Shown: positions 1-7,958, counted from the stretch's first letter. The stretch: DNA of 14,672 nucleotides from Ramlibacter sp. (GCA_025351615.1 JANXVP010000238.1:1-14672), one strand, 5' to 3'. The notes: generated by a model from the sequence alone, not told the origin. Translations and numbers: made by a program.

Positions 1-2
1 GT

Positions 3-78
<76 letters not shown>

Positions 79-84
79 CTTTTC

Positions 85-117
85 AAAGCCAACTCCTCTG
101 GGTTGGCTTTGGTTTTT
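85..117 (+). terminator. Rho-independent terminator of tRNA-Ala
   Basis: A perfect 9-bp stem (AAAGCCAAC at 85-93 with GTTGGCTTT at 102-110) with an 8-base loop is followed by GGTTTTT. It lies 6 bases after the tRNA CCA. Confidence 0.85.
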
Positions 118-293
118 GTGGCTTTCCCCCGCACCACGCGGGGCGTGCGCTTGATCTTCTGTTTGAACTTTTTTTGCAGGTTGATCGAGTTTTTGAAAAT
201 CTGCGCCACCATCACGAAAATCATCGCGCTCAACTGACGTAACAACAACGTCACCAAGCTTCATCAAGGCGATGGTTTGCACGAGCCCCGGCA

Positions 294-614
294 TCAATCC
301 CATCGGTTATCGCGCACTTGAACCTGACCCTTTTCCACGCGCACAGGGAAAGTTCTGGTCGGCTCGTAAGCTGGCGCGGACAATGCCGCGCCGGTGCGGA
401 TGCAAAAGCGTGCCCCGTGCCGAGGGCAAACGATGCGGTCACCTTCGACGGTGCCGCCGGTGAGCTGTCCACCATCATGGGTGCAGACGTCTTCGATGGC
501 GTAGTACTGGCCGTCGAGGTTAAATACGGCGATCTGCGCATCGTCTACCTCTGTCACTCGCCACTCACCTGGCATGACCTCTTCGGCCCGCGCTACCGTT
601 ACCCATTCACTCAC
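294..614 (-). CDS. Rieske-type [2Fe-2S] ferredoxin
   Basis: A 106-residue soluble Rieske protein of the bacterial ferredoxin type (as in ring-hydroxylating dioxygenase systems). The cluster motif is complete: C44-T-H46, 16 residues, then C63-P-R-H66, giving the two Cys and two His ligands. No signal peptide or membrane segment is visible, so it should be cytosolic. The start is GTG at 614, supported by AAGGA five bases upstream; no in-frame ATG competes. It is the last gene of the suf operon, 13 bases after the second nfu. No oxygenase component is nearby, so its partner is unknown. It may be a cluster recipient, an electron donor for assembly, or a redox sensor; this is inference. An extra Cys (C71) follows the second motif. 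Confidence 0.92.
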   Translation of the reverse strand: MSEWVTVARAEEVMPGEWRVTEVDDAQIAVFNLDGQYYAIEDVCTHDGGQLTGGTVEGDRIVCPRHGARFCIRTGAALSAPAYEPTRTFPVRVEKGQVQVRDNRWD

Positions 615-627
615 GTCGGTCCTTCAT

Positions 628-1353
628 TCAAACACTTGCAGCAGCGATGCCCTTGAGCACATCGGCCAGCGAAAAATCGGTGTCTTCGTTGGGTAAACTG
701 AGGGCACGCGGGTAGAACGGCTGCTTCCCCGCTGCGTGGTTCGTCGCATCGACGATTTCCACGATTTCCGGGGCGACCCTTTTCACCATGACTTCGAAGC
801 CCTGTCTCAGCGTCACCTGGGAGGATGCGCAGCCCTGGCAGCCGCCGCTCATGCTGATGAAAAGCTTGCCTTCGCGGATGGCCACGAGCGAAATCTTCCC
901 GCCGTGGTTGGCGATGGAACGATTGACTTCCTTGTCCAGCAGTTGCTGAACGACCACGCAAATCTCGGCAGCGGATCGTCCTTGCGTGCTGGCGCAGGCC
1001 GCCATCTCCAGGATCGCCGGCACGCCGGTGAGCAGCTGCGTCCGGATCGCCGTCCCGATGGCCCCTTTCAGACTTGACCACGAGGCCGCCGCCTCCTTGC
1101 CGATGGTCACCACGCTCTCGGCGATGAGCACGTTAGCCACACCGGAGAGCGCGAACAGTCGCTCGCCAAGCGGCGACCCGGCAGCCCGGTCTTTGTTGTC
1201 GAAGAAGAAGGGGCCACCTGGATGCAAGCTGCGGCTCACCGTGAACTTGCAGGTGTCGGGGTCGGCCAGCGAAATCTCCGCGCCGATGCTGATCGGCTGG
1301 GCTACCAGCGTCAGATTCTCAGCCGTCCTGGACACCGACAGTACATCAGACAT
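628..1353 (-). CDS. Nfu-type Fe-S carrier/scaffold protein (second copy)
   Basis: A 241-residue protein with an Nfu N-terminal domain (about residues 15-115, ending in the typical SPLGERLF...GVANVLI segment) and a NifU C-terminal domain (about 135-205) with the cluster motif C172-Q-G-C175. Nfu proteins bind a bridging [4Fe-4S] cluster through this CxxC and pass it to apo-targets. The reading frame is open upstream to 1455, but the start at 1353 is preferred because it begins the recognisable domain and its ATG overlaps the mrp stop by 8 bases (ATGTCTGA), implying translational coupling. No Shine-Dalgarno sequence is seen. A tail of about 35 residues follows the domain. It differs clearly from the other nfu in this operon. 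Confidence 0.92.
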   Translation of the reverse strand: MSDVLSVSRTAENLTLVAQPISIGAEISLADPDTCKFTVSRSLHPGGPFFFDNKDRAAGSPLGERLFALSGVANVLIAESVVTIGKEAAASWSSLKGAIGTAIRTQLLTGVPAILEMAACASTQGRSAAEICVVVQQLLDKEVNRSIANHGGKISLVAIREGKLFISMSGGCQGCASSQVTLRQGFEVMVKRVAPEIVEIVDATNHAAGKQPFYPRALSLPNEDTDFSLADVLKGIAAASV

Positions 1354-2599
1354 TTTCGACGCTGTTCGCAGCAGTACGCTCGCCCAAGGCGCGCAGGCCG
1401 TTAAACGAATGGATGCCGCTGTTATGGCCATCGTTCCAATGGAAGCCGAGCGCATAGTTGCCGATGCTCTGTATCTGTTGCGGGCTCACATCAGCCCGCA
1501 CCGTCCTGGGGTCGAGCAGCTTGCGTCCGCTCATCTCCTCGACGCAAAGGGCGCAACGACACGCCAGGCGCAGGTCACGGACGTCGAAGTCGTCGCGATG
1601 ACCGTCCTCCCAAAGGACGGACAAGGTACGCGGATCTCGGCGGAGGAGACCGATCGGCTTGTTCCGCGCTCCAGCTGGCCGGACCGCACCTGCCAGCCAT
1701 GCCGGCGGGCCCTCGTTGCTGTCCCACTTCCAGACAAAGGGCTTCAGCATCGCGACCGCCGCATGAAGCTGCTCTACCAGCGCTGCGGCGATGGTGGCGT
1801 ACACCCGCGCGCTGACCGACTTCGGCTGGTCCACCACGATGGGTCGACCCTCATCACCGCAGGTGACGACATCAGCATCGAGGGGTAAGGCGCCGAGGAA
1901 CGGGACGCCGATCTCCTGGCTCATCTGCTCGCCGCCCCCGTGACGGAAGATGTCCGTGCTCTCGCCGCAATGGGGACAGGTGAAGGTCCGCATGTTCTCG
2001 ACGATCCCAAGAATCGGGACCTGCACCTTCTCGAACATGCGCAAGCCGCGGCGGGCGATCTTGAGGCTCACGGCCTGGGGTGTCGTTACGATCACCACGC
2101 CGGACAGCGGCATGCTCTGTGCCAGTGTCAACTGGGTGTCGCCGGTGCCGGGCGGGAGGTCGAGGATCAGGTAGTCCAGCGGTCCCCATTGCACGCCACC
2201 CACGAACATCTTCAGATATTTTCCCACCATCGGCCCGCGCAAGACGGCCGGCTTGTCGTCTCCGGTGAGCATGCCCATCGACACCACCTTCAGGCCGTGC
2301 CGCTCTGCCGGGATCATCATGCCGTGCTGGGTCATCGCCGGCGGTTCACCGGTTGGGATGCCGAGCATGCCGGGGATGCTGGGGCCGAGGACGTCGGCGT
2401 CTACGATTCCGACGCGCGCCCCCTGCTGCTGCAGCGCCAGCGCCAGATTGACGCTGACTGTGGATTTCCCGACGCCACCCTTGCCGCTGCCGACGGCGAT
2501 GATATGACGGATGCCCGGAAGTTTTTCGGGGCCGAGGGCCGGCTGGGATAGCGGTTCAGCCGCGTGCTGGTGCTGCTGGTTGTGGTCAGTGGTCTGCAT
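1346..2599 (-). CDS. mrp: Mrp/ApbC-type P-loop ATPase fused to a C-terminal DUF971 domain
   Basis: A 417-residue Fe-S carrier ATPase. The deviant Walker A motif GSGKGGVGKST lies at residues 37-47, the switch/Walker B region DLPPGTGDTQL at about 147-157, and the cluster-binding C208-P-H-C211 motif that bridges the dimer in this family follows. Unlike ordinary Mrp there is no N-terminal DUF59 (MIP18-like) domain: only about 30 residues precede the P-loop domain. Instead residues about 315-408 form a DUF971 domain with C347, C349 and C352. This is the layout of plant HCF101 minus DUF59. A good ribosome binding site (AAGGAG, 7 bases before the ATG) sets the start. A 198-base gap separates it from the upstream nfu. 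Cytosolic; expected to deliver [4Fe-4S] clusters. Confidence 0.95.
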   Translation of the reverse strand: MQTTDHNQQHQHAAEPLSQPALGPEKLPGIRHIIAVGSGKGGVGKSTVSVNLALALQQQGARVGIVDADVLGPSIPGMLGIPTGEPPAMTQHGMMIPAERHGLKVVSMGMLTGDDKPAVLRGPMVGKYLKMFVGGVQWGPLDYLILDLPPGTGDTQLTLAQSMPLSGVVIVTTPQAVSLKIARRGLRMFEKVQVPILGIVENMRTFTCPHCGESTDIFRHGGGEQMSQEIGVPFLGALPLDADVVTCGDEGRPIVVDQPKSVSARVYATIAAALVEQLHAAVAMLKPFVWKWDSNEGPPAWLAGAVRPAGARNKPIGLLRRDPRTLSVLWEDGHRDDFDVRDLRLACRCALCVEEMSGRKLLDPRTVRADVSPQQIQSIGNYALGFHWNDGHNSGIHSFNGLRALGERTAANSVENV

Positions 2600-2647
2600 G
2601 GCCGGGCTCCTTGCCTTTTGGGTTCAGTGGGGTCACTGAAGTCATAT

Positions 2648-2663
2648 CGTGTGCTCTCACACG
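2648..2663 (-). other. Hairpin in the 198-base leader of mrp
   Basis: A perfect 6-bp stem (CGTGTG/CACACG) with a 4-base loop lies in the only long gap inside the distal half of the operon (2600-2797). No T-run follows, so it is not a standard terminator. It could be an RNA-processing or stability element separating mrp from nfu; chance is also possible. I see no gene in the rest of the gap. Confidence 0.3.
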
Positions 2664-2797
2664 GCAGAGAAAACCTTAATAGATCGACATCGCCAAGCAC
2701 CTGCGCGCTTCCTGGCTGTTACGACACGACATCAACGCGATCACGCATTGGGAAGCAACCGCGGAATGGAACAGTGCCATACAAGCTGGACAGCAAA

Positions 2798-3358
2798 CTA
2801 CACTGCAACGACTTCGATGTCCGGCTCAATTGTCCGAACCAGGTTCTCGATGCCTTTGAGCGTGCCGGAAATCGAGCTCGGGCAACTGCCACAAGCACCC
2901 TGATAGTGGATGCTGAGATAGTTACCGGCCAGGCCGATCACGTGCAGGTCACCGCCATCGCCTTGCAGAGACGGCCGAATCCGCTCGTCAAGCAGCACGT
3001 TAATATGCTCAAGGCGCTCCTGATCCTCGCTACTGAGATCGGCGATGGTTGTGCGCGCTGCAAAAACTGCGGCGGCGGATTGCGCGGCCGCCGCCGGTGC
3101 GGCGCGCAGTGGCACCGCGATCAGGCGCACCAATTCCGGCCAGTCAGCGCCGCCATCCTGGGTCACGGTGAGCCAGCGATCAACGTAAAACACATTGCTG
3201 ACGTGCTCAATGTCGAACAGCGCGGAGGCGAGTCCATCGTCCCTGGCTTGCGCTGCGTTCTCGTAGGAATGCGCAATGCCCCAGGTCAGCGGCTCATGGA
3301 GCGTGAATTTCACCGCGTTCGGATTGGGTGTGTCTTCGATTTCAGCAATTTTCGGCAT
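2798..3358 (-). CDS. Nfu-type Fe-S carrier/scaffold protein (first copy)
   Basis: A 186-residue protein with an Nfu N-terminal domain (residues 5-85, starting with the hallmark TPNPNAVKF), an Ala-rich linker (about 86-100) and a NifU C-terminal domain (about 113-186) with C156-G-S-C159. It should hold a [4Fe-4S] cluster between two subunits and donate it to apo-proteins. The frame is open upstream, but the ATG at 3358 has a strong GAGGAAA ribosome binding site that overlaps the grxD stop codon, so this start is clear. It lies 10 bases after grxD. The 198-base gap downstream is the longest between genes of this operon. Confidence 0.95.
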   Translation of the reverse strand: MPKIAEIEDTPNPNAVKFTLHEPLTWGIAHSYENAAQARDDGLASALFDIEHVSNVFYVDRWLTVTQDGGADWPELVRLIAVPLRAAPAAAAQSAAAVFAARTTIADLSSEDQERLEHINVLLDERIRPSLQGDGGDLHVIGLAGNYLSIHYQGACGSCPSSISGTLKGIENLVRTIEPDIEVVAV

Positions 3359-3368
3359 GTTGCTTTCC

Positions 3369-3695
3369 TCAAACTGATCTTTCCGCGGTCTGCAGCAATT
3401 TTTGTAGTTCACCTTGCTCGAACATCTCGCGCATGATGTCCGAACCACCCACAAATTCTCCCTTGATATAAAGCTGCGGAATGGTCGGCCAGTTGCCGTA
3501 GGCCTTGATACCGTCCCGGATGTCCGGGTCGGCCAGCACGTCTACGGTGAAGGGACTCGGTCCGCCGCATGCCCTCAGCATCTGGATCGCCGCACCTGAG
3601 AAGCCGCATTGCGGGAACTCGGGTGTGCCCTTCATGTAAAGCACGACCGGATTGGTCGACACTTGCTGGTTGATTCTTGTCTGCGCATCCGTCAT
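3369..3695 (-). CDS. grxD: Monothiol glutaredoxin (CGFS type)
   Basis: A 108-residue Grx4/GrxD-family protein. The active site C30-G-F-S33 is the signature of monothiol glutaredoxins that bind a [2Fe-2S] cluster with glutathione rather than act mainly as reductases. Other family marks are present: K22 before the loop, W69-P-T-I-P around 69-73, and G-G-S-D at 83-86. There are two possible ATGs, 3701 and 3695. GGAG ends one base before the first but seven before the second, so 3695 is preferred. It sits directly after the BolA-like gene, matching the known physical partnership of CGFS glutaredoxins with BolA proteins. Confidence 0.96.
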   Translation of the reverse strand: MTDAQTRINQQVSTNPVVLYMKGTPEFPQCGFSGAAIQMLRACGGPSPFTVDVLADPDIRDGIKAYGNWPTIPQLYIKGEFVGGSDIMREMFEQGELQKLLQTAERSV

Positions 3696-3727
3696 GTTCA
3701 TTCTCCAAAGTTTTTAACTTGCCGTCT

Positions 3728-3970
3728 TTACTGGTGAATTAGCCAGGCGTCCGGCGTGAAGGTTCGTATTGACAAGGCGTGAATCTCCGACCTCATGCGC
3801 TCGCCCAGAACGCCGTACACCAGCTGGTGCTGCTGCAGCACGCTTTTGCCGGCGAATCGGGGGCTGACAATCACCGTCTCAAAATGCTGTCCGTCATCAC
3901 CCCGGACTTCGACGTGGTCCCCAGGCAAGCCATCCTGGATGTAGCTTCGCAAGTCATTTGCTGTCAGCAT
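3728..3970 (-). CDS. BolA/IbaG-family protein
   Basis: An 80-residue protein matching the short BolA branch (IbaG/YrbA-like). It has the conserved F-x-G-K-S segment (residues 39-43), the Q-H-Q-x-V-Y helix region, and the near-invariant His in I-H-A-L (H64) that ligates the bridging cluster in Grx-BolA heterodimers. H30, in the loop where other BolA proteins carry Cys or His, is a second candidate ligand. A GAGAG ribosome binding site lies six bases upstream of the ATG. The downstream neighbour is the CGFS glutaredoxin, its usual partner in Fe-S trafficking and iron sensing. A 106-base gap separates it from sufU. Confidence 0.93.
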   Translation of the reverse strand: MLTANDLRSYIQDGLPGDHVEVRGDDGQHFETVIVSPRFAGKSVLQQHQLVYGVLGERMRSEIHALSIRTFTPDAWLIHQ

Positions 3971-3981
3971 TGAAGTCTCTC

Positions 3982-4009
3982 AATCTAAAGTTACTGTGAA
4001 CACAGACAA
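3982..4009 (-). promoter_or_regulatory. Possible internal promoter upstream of the bolA-like gene
   Basis: On the minus strand TTGTCT (4009-4004) and TAGATT (3987-3982) are separated by 16 bases, a plausible but weak sigma70-type pair in the 106-base sufU-bolA gap. It might allow the trafficking half of the operon to be expressed separately. No operator-like palindrome was found here. Confidence 0.27.
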
Positions 4010-4076
4010 GGAATGCAGGCACGATAGGATCACTGAAATATCTGTGTAGTCCTTGGGGGAAAACCAATTACCATCT

Positions 4077-4562
4077 TCATGCATCACCGATCGTCACGTG
4101 CATCGGATCATGTTCCGCCTCGGTCGATGTGCTATCAATGGCGTTCAACGTGGCATGCAGCGTGTGCCACGGCAAAATCGCGCATTTGACGCGAACCGGC
4201 AAGTCAACTACCCCGGCAAACACCACCAGGCGTCCCATGTGGTGAGCGTCGCTCAAATCAAGTTTTCCGGTCGCCATATCAGTAAATTCGTGAATCAGTG
4301 CTTCTGCCTCGGCCCGCGTCTTGCCCTTGACGGTCATTGTCATCATCGACGCCGACGCCTTGCAGATCGCGCACGATGCACCTTGAAACGCGATGGAGTC
4401 GACACATTCGCCACTGAGGTTGATTGCCACGTCGATGTGGTCGCCACACAGCGGGTTGTGGCCCGACGCCTGGTGACTCGCCTGCGCGAGCGTGCCGTAA
4501 TTGCGCGGCTTTCTGTTGTGGTCGAGGATGACCTCTTGATACAAAGCTCTGGGATTAGCCAT
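4077..4562 (-). CDS. sufU: SufU zinc-dependent sulfurtransferase
   Basis: A 161-residue protein of the IscU/SufU fold, assigned to SufU. It has the SufU ligand set C39-G-D41, C64 and C127, the A-S-A-S-M-M-T stretch after C64, and the extra SufU segment before the last Cys. SufU binds zinc and accepts persulfide from SufS, passing sulfur to SufBCD; it takes the place of SufE, which is absent from this operon. The start overlaps the sufS stop by one base (TAATG), so translation is probably coupled, matching the enzyme-acceptor partnership. C67, three residues after C64, is an additional cysteine not required by the SufU mechanism. The C-terminal extension of about 20 residues is acidic and rich in Ser/Thr. 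Confidence 0.95.
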   Translation of the reverse strand: MANPRALYQEVILDHNRKPRNYGTLAQASHQASGHNPLCGDHIDVAINLSGECVDSIAFQGASCAICKASASMMTMTVKGKTRAEAEALIHEFTDMATGKLDLSDAHHMGRLVVFAGVVDLPVRVKCAILPWHTLHATLNAIDSTSTEAEHDPMHVTIGDA

Positions 4563-5830
4563 TACGCAAACACCTTCTGCACACTGCGGATGCCGGCGAC
4601 CAGGGCGTCGACTTCGGCTGTGGTGTTGTAAAAAGAAAACGACGCGCGCGAGGTGGCTGGCAGCTTATAGCGCTGCATCACCGGTTGCGCGCAATGATGT
4701 CCGGTGCGTACTGCGATGCCTTCCTGATTGAGCAGTGTCCCGATGTCGTGCGGATGCACGCCGTCAACGATGAATGACAGCACGGGGGCCTTGTCTTTTG
4801 CTGTGCCGATAATGCGCAGGCCGGGCATGCGACTCACTTTCTCGGTCGCGTCATTGAGCAGGCCAAGTTCGTGCTCTTCAATAGCGCCCATGCCGATAGC
4901 CGACAAATAATCCACGGCAGCACCCAGCCCGATTGCGGCCGCAATCGGCGGCGTTCCGGCCTCGAATTTATGGGGGATCGTGTTGTACGTAGTTTTTTCA
5001 AACGTTACCGACAGGATCATGTCGCCACCGCCTTTGAAGGGCTGCATCCGCTCCAGCAACGCCGCCTTCCCGTAAAGGATTCCGATGCCAGTCGGGCCGC
5101 ACAGCTTGTGCCCCGAAAATGCATAAAAATCGCAGTCGAGATCCTGCACATCGATCTGCATGTGCGGCACGGCCTGCGCGCCATCGACCAGCACCGGGAC
5201 GCCGCGCGCATGGGCAAATGCGATCATCTGCTTGATCGGGTTGATCGTGCCCAGCGCGTTCGAGACGTGCATCACGGCGACGAACATGGTGCGCTTGTTG
5301 AACAGCTTCTCATAGTCGTCGATCACCAGCTCGCCAGCGTCGTTGATCGGCACCACACGAATCGTTGCGCCTTTTTCTTCGGCCAGCATCTGCCAAGGCA
5401 CGATGTTGGAGTGGTGCTCCATCGTGGTCAGAATAATTTCGTCGCCCAGCCCGATGAATTTGCGGCCGTAACCATGCATCACCAGATTGATGGCATCGGT
5501 GGTACCGCTGGTGAAGATCACTTCGCGCTCTTCACGCGCATGGATGAAATTCTGCAGCTTGCGCCGCGCCTGCTCATACTCGTTGGTCGCAATTTCCGAC
5601 AGGCTATGCACCGCACGATTGATATTGGCGTGCTGCGTGGTCTGATATCGCACCAGGCGATCAATGACCTGCTGCGGCATCTGGCTTGATGCGGCATTGT
5701 CGAGATACACCAGCGGCTTGCCGTTGACCTGCAGCTTGAGGATGGGGAAATCGGCGCGAATCCGCTCGACGTCGAGCCCTGGCGCCACTGGGGCTTCGCG
5801 TACCACTTGCAGGGCGTTCATGGCAGACAT
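4562..5830 (-). CDS. sufS: SufS group II cysteine desulfurase
   Basis: A 422-residue PLP enzyme that removes sulfur from L-cysteine, giving alanine and an enzyme persulfide. Visible landmarks: E-H-H-S at 138-141, D216 in VDGAQA, the PLP lysine K242 in SGHKLCGPTG, and the persulfide-forming C380 in RTGHHCAQP. The short loop around C380 is typical of group II enzymes that need SufU or SufE as acceptor. There are two close ATGs, 5830 and 5821. The second forms an ATGA overlap with the sufD stop, like the sufB/C and sufC/D junctions. Neither has a clear ribosome binding site, so the N-terminus is uncertain by three residues. It is coupled to sufU downstream. Confidence 0.97.
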   Translation of the reverse strand: MSAMNALQVVREAPVAPGLDVERIRADFPILKLQVNGKPLVYLDNAASSQMPQQVIDRLVRYQTTQHANINRAVHSLSEIATNEYEQARRKLQNFIHAREEREVIFTSGTTDAINLVMHGYGRKFIGLGDEIILTTMEHHSNIVPWQMLAEEKGATIRVVPINDAGELVIDDYEKLFNKRTMFVAVMHVSNALGTINPIKQMIAFAHARGVPVLVDGAQAVPHMQIDVQDLDCDFYAFSGHKLCGPTGIGILYGKAALLERMQPFKGGGDMILSVTFEKTTYNTIPHKFEAGTPPIAAAIGLGAAVDYLSAIGMGAIEEHELGLLNDATEKVSRMPGLRIIGTAKDKAPVLSFIVDGVHPHDIGTLLNQEGIAVRTGHHCAQPVMQRYKLPATSRASFSFYNTTAEVDALVAGIRSVQKVFA

Positions 5831-7167
5831 GTGGTTTGTTCAAGCACCGTCTGCTCGAGTTTCCGCTTGAGCGATGCGACAGGAATACGGTCGATGATCT
5901 CGGCACCGAACGCATAGGTCAGCAGGTTTCTAGCCGCCGCCTCCGTCAGCCCGCGGCTTTGCAGATAAAACACCTCTTCGCTGTCGAGCTGGCCAACAGT
6001 CGCACCATGGGTGCACTTGACGTCGGAAGCAAAAATCTCCAGCTGCGGCTTGGTATCGATGTGCGCCCTGGCGGTCAAGAGCAAATTGCGGTTGGTTTGC
6101 CGGGCGTCGGTGCGCTGCGCACCTTGGCGCACCATGACCTTGCCGTTGAACACAGCATGTGCATTGCCGCCGACGATGCACTTGTGCAGTTGGCGGCTGC
6201 TGCCGTGTGGGTGGGCATGGTCCATGCAGCTGTGGGTGTCGGCCAGCTGCCTGCCGGAGATCAGCGCCAACCCGTCGAGCGCACAGATTGCGCCCTCGGC
6301 CGTTTGCAGCACGTTCAGGTTGTAGCGAGAAATGCGCGCGCCCAGGGCGACACTGACCGACTGATAGTTGCTGGCGCGCCCAAGCGACACGGCGCAGTTG
6401 GCAATATGAAACGCCTTACTGCCTTCGCGCTGAACCCGGATGTGAGTCACCTGCGCATTGTCTGCCAGCACAATTTCGGCAACGGCATTGGTGAAATGGG
6501 CTTCTTCTTGCCCCCGCGGCCGGTACAACACGACGTAATCTTCGATCACTGTCACTGCACTGCCCGCCCCGGCAAGCACCAGGCAACGCGGGGTACTCGC
6601 AACATCTCCTTGCGTCGCAATAAACAGCAAATGAACTGGCGCTGCAACCGATACGTCACATGGGACGATGACCACTGCGGCATCGTGCAGAAATGCGGTA
6701 TTTTGCGCGGCGAATGCATCCCTGGTAACGGCTGCATGCCGGCCGAGATGCGGCTTGATGGTGGCCGCATGCGCAGCCATCGCTGCCGTCAGGTTGGACA
6801 CCACTGCGCCGCTGTCGGTCCCGGTACCTGCATAGGGACTGGATAACTGCGGCGCATAGATACCATCCACAAACACCAGTCGGGTGATCGCTTCTTCGAT
6901 AAAAAAATGAGCAACATCGCTCGACTCCAGACCAGTGGCACGGAGCGCTGACGCAAACGACGTCTTGCTGAGGGGGGAAATGTCGGTAAAACGCCATTCC
7001 TCGTCTCGCGTGGTGGGAAGTTTCAACACGCCTACGCGCTCGATCGCCTCCGCGCGCAGCGCCTTGAGCCACGCCAACGGACTCGCCGCCTGCTGCGGCT
7101 GTCCTGCCAACAGGCTTTCGAGATAGCGCCCGGCAATCAGCGGGGCTGACGCGGTGGTTTCGTTCAT
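5818..7167 (-). CDS. sufD: SufD, Fe-S cluster assembly scaffold subunit
   Basis: A 449-residue subunit of the SufBC2D scaffold. Near the C-terminus is the SufD hallmark V-K-C-T-H-G-A-T-V-G-Q-L-D, containing the His thought to help form the cluster site at the SufB-SufD interface, followed by the typical FYLQSRGL segment. The N-terminal part has the helical region with D-E-E-W-R-F-T-D found in the family. The frame is open upstream to 7209, but the ATG at 7167 is chosen because it forms a 4-base ATGA overlap with the sufC stop. Cytosolic. It precedes sufS with another short overlap. Confidence 0.96.
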   Translation of the reverse strand: MNETTASAPLIAGRYLESLLAGQPQQAASPLAWLKALRAEAIERVGVLKLPTTRDEEWRFTDISPLSKTSFASALRATGLESSDVAHFFIEEAITRLVFVDGIYAPQLSSPYAGTGTDSGAVVSNLTAAMAAHAATIKPHLGRHAAVTRDAFAAQNTAFLHDAAVVIVPCDVSVAAPVHLLFIATQGDVASTPRCLVLAGAGSAVTVIEDYVVLYRPRGQEEAHFTNAVAEIVLADNAQVTHIRVQREGSKAFHIANCAVSLGRASNYQSVSVALGARISRYNLNVLQTAEGAICALDGLALISGRQLADTHSCMDHAHPHGSSRQLHKCIVGGNAHAVFNGKVMVRQGAQRTDARQTNRNLLLTARAHIDTKPQLEIFASDVKCTHGATVGQLDSEEVFYLQSRGLTEAAARNLLTYAFGAEIIDRIPVASLKRKLEQTVLEQTTCLP

Positions 7168-7958
7168 GCGGGCACACTCGCCGCAGCCGTGTACTCGGCG
7201 CCGACCCACTCGTAGCCGCGCGCCTCAAGCTCAAGCGCCAGTGCCTTACTGCCGGTTTTGATGATGCGGCCGCCATCCATCACATGCACGTAATCAGGCA
7301 CGATGTAGTTCAGCAGACGTTGATAATGGGTCACCATCACAATCGCGTTGTCGTTGGTCGTCAGCTGGTTGACGCCGTGGGTAACGATTCTGAGTGCGTC
7401 GATGTCAAGGCCGGAATCGGTCTCATCAAGGATCGCCAGACGGGGCTCAAGCAGAGCCATCTGCAGTATTTCGTTGCGCTTCTTTTCGCCACCGGAGAAA
7501 CCTTCGTTGACGCTGCGGTCAAGGAAATCGGGGTTCATTTCCAGAAGTTTCATTTTTTCGCGCACGAAATCATCAAACTCCAGTGGATCAAGTTCTTCCT
7601 TACCGCGTTGGTTTTGGACCGTGTTGTACGTCAGACGCAGGAACTGGCTGTTGACGACGCCGGGCACCTCGATCGGATACTGAAAAGCCAGGAAAAAGCC
7701 GGCTCGCGCTCGTTCTTCCGGTTTCATCCCAAACAGGTTCTGACCTTCGAATAACGCGCTGCCGCCAGTAACTTCATAGGCTGGGTGGCCCGCAAGTACC
7801 TTGGCGAAAGTGCTCTTGCCTGAACCGTTTTGCCCCATGATGGCGTGGACTTCACCGCTCCTGACCGAGAAGTCAAGATCCTTCAGAATTCTGATGCCAT
7901 TCACGCTCGCGCAGAGTCCACGCACTTCGAGTAATACTTTGCTGTCCTGGCAAATCAT
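7164..7958 (-). CDS. sufC: SufC, ABC-type ATPase of the SufBCD complex
   Basis: A 264-residue soluble ABC ATPase that drives the conformational change of SufB-SufD during cluster assembly. Walker [10 protein letters not shown] is at residues 42-50, the signature [10 protein letters not shown] at 154-163 (the SufC-specific form), Walker [13 protein letters not shown] at 174-185, and the H-loop His at 211. The start ATG overlaps the sufB stop by four bases (ATGA), which fixes it. The C-terminal dozen residues (after the conserved EWV) are an Ala-rich extension. Confidence 0.98.
   Translation of the reverse strand: MICQDSKVLLEVRGLCASVNGIRILKDLDFSVRSGEVHAIMGQNGSGKSTFAKVLAGHPAYEVTGGSALFEGQNLFGMKPEERARAGFFLAFQYPIEVPGVVNSQFLRLTYNTVQNQRGKEELDPLEFDDFVREKMKLLEMNPDFLDRSVNEGFSGGEKKRNEILQMALLEPRLAILDETDSGLDIDALRIVTHGVNQLTTNDNAIVMVTHYQRLLNYIVPDYVHVMDGGRIIKTGSKALALELEARGYEWVGAEYTAAASVPA

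Noticed and set aside
127..143. Hairpin CCCCGC/GCGGGG as terminator of the suf operon.
   Set aside because: No T-run on either strand. No convincing suf terminator was found in 118-293, and I see no gene there.
4871..6846. Long plus-strand frames of 272 and 336 codons.
   Set aside because: They are antisense to sufS and sufD, whose proteins have full family motifs; GC-rich DNA produces such shadows.
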